Assembly (NCBI GenBank): GCA_020430865.1
Contig: JAGQIY010001511.1
Coordinates: 1-5,933 of the forward strand
DNA from: Myxococcales bacterium
GTDB taxonomy: Bacteria > Myxococcota > Polyangia > Polyangiales > Polyangiaceae
Length of the DNA stretch: 5,933 nucleotides
Direction of reading: 5' to 3'
Below, in pieces: positions 1-4,511 of the stretch. Below the pieces are notes generated by a model. That model did no database searches, had not been told where the DNA came from, and saw only the letters and a list, made by a program, of their open reading frames with translations. The translations under genes and the position numbers were made by a program. Positions within the stretch are counted from its first letter, which is position 1. Each line of letters starts with the position of its first letter.

Positions 1-2
1 AT

Positions 3-455
3 GCTCCAGCGCCGGTCCTGGGGTGCGTGTTCGTCGACGTGCGCTGGGCCGGGCTGGGGATCCGACAAACCCACGCGTCCTTTCGCGACTTCTACCAGAG
101 CTGGCTCGGTCTCGCGGAGCGCGGTGAGCTAGCGGTGAACGTGCCGATCCCGCAGGGTACCTGCGCGAACTGGAACGCGCTCGACAACCTTCTTTCGGGG
201 GAGAGAGAGCGCCTTGGGGCGTCGGCTTCCGATGCCTCGGTGTTGCAGGCCCTGCGCGACATCCCCGATGGCGGTATCGTGCAAGCAACCGACGAGGACA
301 GCGCATACTACCGCGCTGGCGATCGACTGCGGGCGTGCCCAGCGTGTTCCGCGAGGATTCAAGACTACGTGAGGCGTGGCTTCATGCGTCCGGGGCAACT
401 CGCGCCGGGGTGTGACCTTCGCTCGCTCGCGCAGTGGAAAGCCGCGGCCAGCTGA
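3..455 (+). CDS. Hypothetical protein, C-terminal part (gene enters from left edge)
   Basis: The reading frame is open to the left edge, so only the last 150 residues are visible; a GTG at 27 could be internal or the start. I do not recognise the family with confidence. The first visible residues (DVRWAGLGIR, then SFRDFYQSWL at about residues 26-35) have the rhythm of the C-terminal end of SMI1/KNR4 (SUKH-type) proteins, which often finish with an F-x-x-W-Y-x-x-W-L helix. That is inference from one motif. About 110 residues follow that such proteins usually lack, including a CPAC pair (residues 112 and 115) and two more cysteines (in GTCANW and PGCD). No signal peptide or membrane segment is visible. 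The frame ends with TGA at 453-455, one base before a strong hairpin and 28 bp from the end of the convergent lipoprotein gene. Its high GC at third codon positions supports real coding. Confidence 0.6.
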   Translation, partial: APAPVLGCVFVDVRWAGLGIRQTHASFRDFYQSWLGLAERGELAVNVPIPQGTCANWNALDNLLSGERERLGASASDASVLQALRDIPDGGIVQATDEDSAYYRAGDRLRACPACSARIQDYVRRGFMRPGQLAPGCDLRSLAQWKAAAS

Positions 456-498
456 GGCGCGTGCCTGGAGCGCAGCGGGGGCGCTACATGCACGCGCC
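456..498. terminator. Two-tier hairpin in a convergent gap, candidate bidirectional terminator
   Basis: The arms 456-464 (GGCGCGTGC) and 490-498 (GCACGCGCC) are a perfect 9-bp inverted repeat. Inside it, 466-467 pairs with 487-488 and 469-473 pairs with 481-485. The result is 16 base pairs in 18 positions with two single mismatches and a 7-base loop. It begins directly after the stop codon of the left-hand gene and covers the last codons and stop of the lipoprotein gene. Being symmetric, it could end transcription from both sides. No T-tract follows on either strand, so it is not a textbook intrinsic terminator. Confidence 0.6.
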
Positions 499-1920
499 CA
501 GGCCCTCGTCGCCGTATCCCAGGATGTCCTCACAAGTACCCTGGAAGCAGTCGTCGCCGTCCAGGCGACACAGCTGGGTGCACTCTTGCTCCGATGAGCT
601 GATCGCCACGCAAGCTCCGATGTAGAACTCGTTGAGCGGCCCACATGGGGCTCCGGCTTCCGTCTGCGGATCGCAGGGCGATCCGACGTCGGCGGGGTCC
701 CCAGGCTCCGGGCTGCAGACGCCTCCGATCACGCAGTGTTCGCCGTTCGTGCACCCGCCGTAGGCCCAGTAGTCGCAGCTCCGCATGCACCAGGGCGCTT
801 CCCCGGGGCGCTCGATGCACAGGTGGCCCTGGATACAGCCCGTGGACGTGTCGCTGTCCACGCCACTGCATGCTCCGAGGTGTCCGCCCTGACCGTCGTT
901 CAGGCAAATGCCGTAGCCCTGGAGGTCGGCCACACAGGTCTGTCCGCTATCGCAACCCTGAGACACGATGCAGCTGCGCGCGCAGTACCCCGCGTCCGCG
1001 CCCGGGACTTGTCGAACGCACACGTCGCCCTGGCAGTACCGCGAGGAATCGCACTCGGGCTCGATGCAGCGCAGCGTGTCCGGGTCGCAGACGTGGCTCG
1101 CACATTGCTCTCCTCGCGTGCAGTCGGCGCCCACCGGGCCGCCGCCGCTGCCAGCGCTGCCGCCGTTCCCGCCGCCTCCCGCCGCACCAGCGCTACCCGA
1201 GCTTCCACCGCTTCCCGCAGCGCCGCCGCTGCCAGCGGCACCTCCCGTACCGCCCTGACCGTTGCCTCCGCTGCCTCCCGTTCCGTCGACGACACACGTC
1301 TGCTCGCCACCCTCGGCGGGCGCAGCCTGGCCGGTCAGGTTGTCGACCAGACATTGCACCGTGCTCTCGGGGATCGCTCGCTTTGCCAGCACGCCCTGAG
1401 TGCAGTTCAAGAACGTGCCAGCGCAAGCCAGGCCCGTTGCGCACTCCTCCTTCACCTGACTGACCAGGGAGTCGCTGAATGGCAGGATGGCCTTGCCAAC
1501 GATCGCGGTGTCCGGGTTGTCTTCGCTGAAGAACGCCGCCTCACAGCCCGGCGCGCCGAACGCGCACTCGGAACAGAAGGCCGCCGCGAGTTCCTTGTGA
1601 GCTTGGGTGGGGGTGAGGGAGCCGAAGCCGGCACCGAGACACGACGTCATCGATCCTTCCCCGCCATTGATGCACTCGCTGACCCCGTCGAGAAACGGCT
1701 CGCTCAGCAGGTCCACGATGCTCGAGCAATCGGTCACCAGCGCCGAGTCGCAGGGAGTGGCGGCGCCGCATTCGTTGACGTACGTCTCGAGTGATTTGCA
1801 GAGCCGCTCGCCTGGTGTCAGCTGAGTCGAAGGGTTCGCGCTCCCGGCGTCATCGCTGCTCGAACAGGCCAACGGAAGCAGGACCAGGGATGCGAAGGAG
1901 AGACGAAGTAAGTGAGTCAT
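484..1920 (-). CDS. Cysteine-rich secreted lipoprotein with Gly-rich linker
   Basis: This is a 478-residue predicted lipoprotein. The frame is open much further upstream (to 2232), but the ATG at 1918-1920 is chosen because it gives a typical lipoprotein signal: MTHLLR, a hydrophobic core, then LPLAC with the lipidated Cys at 19, followed by SSSDD. The -3 residue is Pro, which is unusual for a lipobox. Serine at +2 suggests outer-membrane rather than inner-membrane retention, if E. coli sorting rules apply. Residues 41-209 form a domain with 14 cysteines. Residues 213-261 are a Gly/Ala/Ser linker. Residues 267-477 hold 28 cysteines: a four-Cys opening module, then three eight-Cys repeats (290-339, 351-402, 416-477). 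Even counts in both domains suggest complete disulfide pairing outside the cytoplasm. Such lipoproteins are common in Polyangia, and their function is generally unknown. No Shine-Dalgarno sequence is evident upstream of the ATG. It has no operon partner here: the gene is flanked by a convergent gene and a divergent one. Confidence 0.88.
   Translation of the reverse strand: MTHLLRLSFASLVLLPLACSSSDDAGSANPSTQLTPGERLCKSLETYVNECGAATPCDSALVTDCSSIVDLLSEPFLDGVSECINGGEGSMTSCLGAGFGSLTPTQAHKELAAAFCSECAFGAPGCEAAFFSEDNPDTAIVGKAILPFSDSLVSQVKEECATGLACAGTFLNCTQGVLAKRAIPESTVQCLVDNLTGQAAPAEGGEQTCVVDGTGGSGGNGQGGTGGAAGSGGAAGSGGSSGSAGAAGGGGNGGSAGSGGGPVGADCTRGEQCASHVCDPDTLRCIEPECDSSRYCQGDVCVRQVPGADAGYCARSCIVSQGCDSGQTCVADLQGYGICLNDGQGGHLGACSGVDSDTSTGCIQGHLCIERPGEAPWCMRSCDYWAYGGCTNGEHCVIGGVCSPEPGDPADVGSPCDPQTEAGAPCGPLNEFYIGACVAISSSEQECTQLCRLDGDDCFQGTCEDILGYGDEGLGACM
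490..1053 (-). repeat. Three tandem eight-Cys protein repeats within the lipoprotein
   Basis: Residues 290-339 (904-1053), 351-402 (715-870) and 416-477 (490-675) share the spacing C-x5..10-C-x4..10-C-x9..11-C-x3-C-x5..7-C-x4..5-C-x5..13-C. The C-x3-C step is invariant (CARSC, CMRSC, CTQLC). The first and third copies share a YG dipeptide before the last Cys. The residues between cysteines differ greatly, so this is an old protein-level repeat and not a recent DNA duplication. Confidence 0.65.
1138..1284 (-). repeat. Low-complexity Gly/Ala/Ser linker tract
   Basis: About 49 codons encode almost only Gly, Ala, Ser, Thr and Asn, with near-repeats of AAGSGG. The tract separates two cysteine-rich domains of the lipoprotein. 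On the plus strand it reads as GCC/GCT/TCC-rich low-complexity DNA, which produces long meaningless open frames on the other strand. It probably acts as a flexible spacer and may vary in length between strains. Confidence 0.8.
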
Positions 1921-2185
1921 TGTATTGCTGTGGGGAAAATATAGAGCAGTGGAATTTGCGTAGGGGAAAGAGTCTGGCAGGTCGGTCCCTGAACGCACAC
2001 TCGCGCCAGTCGATGCTCGTTTAGCGGCAAAAATCTCAATTAAGTCAAAGGTTTGCTGGCGGCGTGTGAAGAATGCTCGCCAACGTGCTCGCCGTCCTGG
2101 TTCGCCCTTGCAGGACTTGATATGGGCGATCGTGGTGGCAGCGAAGCGCAGATCGAAGGACCGGACTTCAGCGAAACCGCGGCGT
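1921..2185. promoter_or_regulatory. Divergent intergenic region between the lipoprotein and regulator genes
   Basis: This stretch should carry the promoters for the minus-strand lipoprotein gene and the plus-strand regulator. Positions about 1921-2052 are clearly richer in A/T than the rest of the window. On the minus strand, TTGACT (2043-2048 read in reverse) resembles a -35 box, but the hexamer 17 bp further on (GCTAAA) is a poor -10. A closer TATATT (1938-1943 reversed) lies 17 bp before the lipoprotein ATG but lacks a good -35. GGGGAAA occurs twice on the plus strand, at 1932 and 1963, 31 bp apart. No clear palindromic TetR operator was found. If the regulator starts at an earlier codon, part of this region is coding. 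Confidence 0.4.
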
Positions 2186-2827
2186 ATGCCGCGCACTCGG
2201 CAGGGGCTACAGATCGTCGAGAGCGTGCTCATCGCTGCTGAGCGTGCCGTAGGTGCTGGCGGCTCGGTGAGCTCGATCCGGATGAACGACCTCGCGCGCG
2301 ACGCTGGCGTCAGCGTGGGCTCGGTCTACCACTACTTCCCGAATCGCCAGGCGATCGTCGCGGAGCTCGCGCGCCGCCTCGAGTCCCGCGGGCTCGAGCT
2401 GGCGACGGAGGCCGTCAGCGCTTCAGGGCCGCAGTCGACCCGAGAGGCGGTGGGAGCACTCGTCCGCCTGCTGCGATCCGCGCGTCTGGGGGAGCCCGCC
2501 ATGCGCCGCTCCCTGCTCCGTGACGTGCCCGCTCGGTGGATCGAGGACCACACGCGCCAAGTCGATGAGACGGTGCAGGCCATGCTGGTCGACTGGCTCA
2601 GCCAGCGCGAGACCGAGATCCGTGCGTGCGATCTGGAGCTTCAGGTCTTCATCGTGTGTCACGCCGTCGAGGCAGTCGCCGAGCGCGCGCAGCTCTACCG
2701 TCCGGCGCTCCTGGAGTCCGAAGCATTCTGGGAGGCGCTGAGCGAGCTCGCCTGGCGCTTCCTGCGCGCCGATGCCGCGATCGGCAGCGCGGAGGACGCT
2801 TCGGAGGGTGGGGGAGAGAACCGGTAG
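2186..2827 (+). CDS. TetR/AcrR-family transcriptional regulator
   Basis: This is a DNA-binding repressor-type protein of 213 residues, the usual size for the family. The N-terminus MPRTRQGLQIVESVLIAA is the standard first helix. The helix-turn-helix follows at about residues 29-51, with LARDAGVSVGSVYHYFPNR as the recognition segment. The remaining all-helical part (about 65-205) is the divergent ligand-binding and dimerisation domain, from which no ligand can be read. The frame is open upstream, and GTG codons at 2066 or 2132 would add 40 or 18 residues. ATG 2186 is preferred because it gives the usual short basic arm before helix 1 and because the upstream codons lose their GC-rich third positions. 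None of these starts has a convincing ribosome binding site. The gene is divergent from the lipoprotein gene and lies 65 bp upstream of the pilin-like gene on the same strand, so either could be its target. Confidence 0.88.
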   Translation: MPRTRQGLQIVESVLIAAERAVGAGGSVSSIRMNDLARDAGVSVGSVYHYFPNRQAIVAELARRLESRGLELATEAVSASGPQSTREAVGALVRLLRSARLGEPAMRRSLLRDVPARWIEDHTRQVDETVQAMLVDWLSQRETEIRACDLELQVFIVCHAVEAVAERAQLYRPALLESEAFWEALSELAWRFLRADAAIGSAEDASEGGGENR

Positions 2828-2870
2828 CCTTTGACTGGAGCTCGTGGCATGGCCTTGGACCTGACCTCGC

Positions 2871-2892
2871 GTGTGCTAGCGTCCCCGCGGCG
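2871..2892 (+). promoter_or_regulatory. Possible -10-like element before the pilin-like gene
   Basis: The sequence GTGTGCTAGCGT, starting at 2871, contains TGCTAG, which resembles -10 elements seen upstream of high-GC myxobacterial genes. It ends only about 13 bases before the ATG at 2893, so transcription from it would give a very short or nearly leaderless mRNA. This fits the absence of a Shine-Dalgarno sequence there. No good -35 hexamer sits at 16-18 bp spacing; TTGACT at 2831 and TTGGAC at 2855 are at the wrong distance. This is weak evidence. Confidence 0.25.
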
Positions 2893-3378
2893 ATGCGTCA
2901 GTGGACCCCCGTACAAGCTGCCGTCGGCGTGGCCCTGCTCGGATCGGTGCTGGCGGCGGCGATCCCGAGCTTCTTCGAGAACCTGCATGCCTCCCGCCTC
3001 GCAGAGCCGGTGGACGGCCTGAAGCGGCTGGCGACGCGGGCCACGGCGCTCGCTGCGGGGCGACCAGCGGAGGTCGCTTATCCAGAGTCCGTGCCGCTGA
3101 CGCCCGCGGAGGTGCCGATGGGCAAGCTCGCGACGGATCCTCCTGGGACCTGGGACAACCCGACCTGGCGTCAGCTGGAGTTCGAGTGGACGGTGCCTCA
3201 CGCCTACTCGTTCGCCTTCGAGAGCCGGAACGCCAAGGGCCACAGCACGTTTCGCGCCTGGGCACATGGGGATTTGGACGGCGACGGGCTTCGCAGTACC
3301 TTCGAGATCTCGGGCGAGACGAAGGACGGTGAGCTTCCGGTCGTCTTCCCCATGGATATCCAGCGTGAAGTCGAATAG
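2893..3378 (+). CDS. Type IV pilin / type II pseudopilin-like membrane protein
   Basis: This 161-residue protein has an N-terminal hydrophobic helix and a small globular domain. ATG 2893 is the first start in frame after a long stretch without one. Residues 4-30 align with the pilin N-terminal helix without gaps: LLGSVLAAAIPSF corresponds to the IGILAAIAIPNF of classical pilins, with Gly14 and Pro22 of mature numbering kept. The processing residues are not kept: Gln replaces Gly at -1, Trp replaces Phe at +1, and Gln replaces Glu at +5. The leader would be only three residues. The domain continues with TDPPGTWDNP and ends with GDLDGDG-x3-TFE (about residues 126-138), a Ca-binding-like loop common near the C-terminus of pilins and GspG-type pseudopilins. 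It probably sits in the inner membrane with its domain in the periplasm. The TPR gene overlaps its last 14 bases. Whether it enters a filament is uncertain. Confidence 0.75.
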   Translation: MRQWTPVQAAVGVALLGSVLAAAIPSFFENLHASRLAEPVDGLKRLATRATALAAGRPAEVAYPESVPLTPAEVPMGKLATDPPGTWDNPTWRQLEFEWTVPHAYSFAFESRNAKGHSTFRAWAHGDLDGDGLRSTFEISGETKDGELPVVFPMDIQREVE

Positions 3379-4390
3379 TCCCCGCCCCGAACAGCCAGCC
3401 GAGCCGCCCCCAGCGGCGCCGAAGAGCGACCTGCAGACGTTGCTGTGTGTGCTCCTGATGCTGATCTGTGGCCTCGGCGTCGCGTTGAACCACTCGTCGC
3501 TGATCGAGCGCCACGCCGTCCTGAAGGCCAAGAACGACGTCTACCCGCTGCCGAGCCCCGACCAGACGGTCGTGGCCAGCCTCGGTTACCGTGCGGCAAT
3601 GGCGGATCTGATCTACGCCCACGTGCTGGTGTCCTATGGTCAACACATCCAGGAGCGGCGTGGCTTCGACTTCGTCGGCGAGTACCTCGACACCATCGCA
3701 ACCCTGGACCCGAAATTCGCTGATCCCTATCGCTACGCGGATACCTTCCTGGTCCTGCAGGCGAAGAAGCCCACTCAGGCCGACTATTTCAAGGCGCGGG
3801 AGATCTTCGAGCGCGGCATGAAGGAGCTGCCCAACGACAGCTTCCTCTGGCTCACCGCAGGCCAGTACATCGCCTACATCGCGCCGCCCCACCTGGGAGA
3901 CGAGAAGCTGTTCAAGCAGTGGCGCCTGGACGGCGCGCGCGTGCTGGCTCGCGCCTGTGAGCTGGTCGGCACCAACGAGAACCTGCCTTATCAGTGCATC
4001 ACCGCGGCTACGCTCTTCTCGAGCGCCGGCGAAGAGGAAGCCACGGAGCGGTTTCTCGAGCGGGTGCTGGCGGTGAGCGACGATCCAGAGATCCAGAAGA
4101 TGGCGCTCGGATACATGCAGACCAAGCTCTCCAAGAGCGCGCGGGACCGCGTCCAGCGCCGGCTGGATCGCCTCAAGGCCGCGCGGGACGAGACGCTGCC
4201 AGCGGTGGGCAAGGACCGCTTCCTGGTGATTGGGCCGCCCCTCGAGGCTGACAGAGCGGCGGGGCGCTGCGATGGGCGGTCGCCGAGCGAGGCAGCGGCA
4301 CCTGGCGATCCCATCGTCTGGTGCACCAGCGACTGGACGGATTGGGAAGCCGGGGCGGAGCTGCGCGAGGCGTTGCGACGCGGGCGCTAA
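3365..4390 (+). CDS. Membrane-anchored TPR-like protein
   Basis: This protein has 341 residues if it starts at GTG 3365, which overlaps the pilin-like gene by 14 bp. A weak GGA lies eight bases upstream, and translation is probably coupled. No alternative start is more convincing: further upstream the frame only shadows the pilin-like gene. A Pro-rich cytoplasmic tail (5-19) precedes one membrane helix (about 23-41), which should place the rest in the periplasm. Then comes LPSPDQ (62-67), a helix ending in MADLIYAHVLVSYG, and TPR-like helices: YLDTIATLDPKFADPYRYAD (107-126), AREIFERGMKELPND and the following helices up to about residue 275. The order 'LPSP, helix with ADL, LDP-F--Y' matches a TPR protein family I associate with deltaproteobacteria and myxobacteria, where its role is not established. 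The C-terminal tail is less regular and ends near WCTSDWTDWE. TPR proteins bind partner proteins; the coupled pilin-like protein is the obvious candidate. Confidence 0.8.
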   Translation: MKSNSPRPEQPAEPPPAAPKSDLQTLLCVLLMLICGLGVALNHSSLIERHAVLKAKNDVYPLPSPDQTVVASLGYRAAMADLIYAHVLVSYGQHIQERRGFDFVGEYLDTIATLDPKFADPYRYADTFLVLQAKKPTQADYFKAREIFERGMKELPNDSFLWLTAGQYIAYIAPPHLGDEKLFKQWRLDGARVLARACELVGTNENLPYQCITAATLFSSAGEEEATERFLERVLAVSDDPEIQKMALGYMQTKLSKSARDRVQRRLDRLKAARDETLPAVGKDRFLVIGPPLEADRAAGRCDGRSPSEAAAPGDPIVWCTSDWTDWEAGAELREALRRGR

Positions 4391-4458
4391 CGCTGGTTGG
4401 ACGGCGGTGTCTCACCCCCGAACCCGGGCCACGAGGCCAAACGGGTGTACGAGCGCCA

Positions 4459-4494
4459 GGCGCCCCGAGTCCCGCATAGAGGACTCGAGGCGCT
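4459..4494. terminator. Hairpin between convergent genes, candidate bidirectional terminator
   Basis: CGAGTCC (4466-4472) pairs perfectly with GGACTCG (4481-4487) around an 8-base loop. After one C/A mismatch, GGCGCC-type pairing continues (4459-4464 with 4489-4494, the last a G/T pair). An alternative outer arm, GAGCGCC at 4451-4457, can pair with GGCGCTC at 4489-4495. The hairpin lies in the 121-bp gap between the stop codons of the TPR and PEGA genes, where both transcripts must end. No T-tract is present on either strand. I see nothing else in the gap. Confidence 0.55.
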
Positions 4495-4511
4495 CATCGT
4501 CCGCGACGAGG

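Noticed and set aside
1138..1284. Possible CRISPR or tandem DNA repeat array in the GCC/TCC-rich tract
   Set aside because: There is no constant repeat with unique spacers; the pattern is fully explained by codons for a Gly/Ala/Ser linker.
736..1794. Long plus-strand open frame opposite the lipoprotein gene (352 codons)
   Set aside because: It is the antisense shadow of a GC-rich gene. Its product is Ala/Arg-rich low complexity, whereas the minus-strand frame has a signal peptide and ordered cysteines.
1921..2232. N-terminal extension of the lipoprotein to 582 residues
   Set aside because: The frame is open, but it would bury the signal peptide and lipobox, run through the AT-rich promoter region and overlap the regulator gene.
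2122..2241. Small 39-codon frame before the TetR gene with AGGA six bases upstream of its ATG
   Set aside because: It has the best Shine-Dalgarno-like sequence in the region, but the product has no features, it overlaps the regulator's first helix in another frame, and one SD-like match is weak evidence. It could matter only as a leader ORF.
2829..2860. TTGACT (2831) and TTGGAC (2855) as -35 boxes for the pilin-like gene
   Set aside because: Neither lies 16-18 bp from the TGCTAG element, and no other plausible -10 follows at proper spacing.
2876..3892. Minus-strand open frame of 338 codons opposite the pilin-like and TPR genes
   Set aside because: It crosses two well-supported genes, encodes Arg/Gly/Pro-rich sequence without recognisable motifs, and is explained by high GC.
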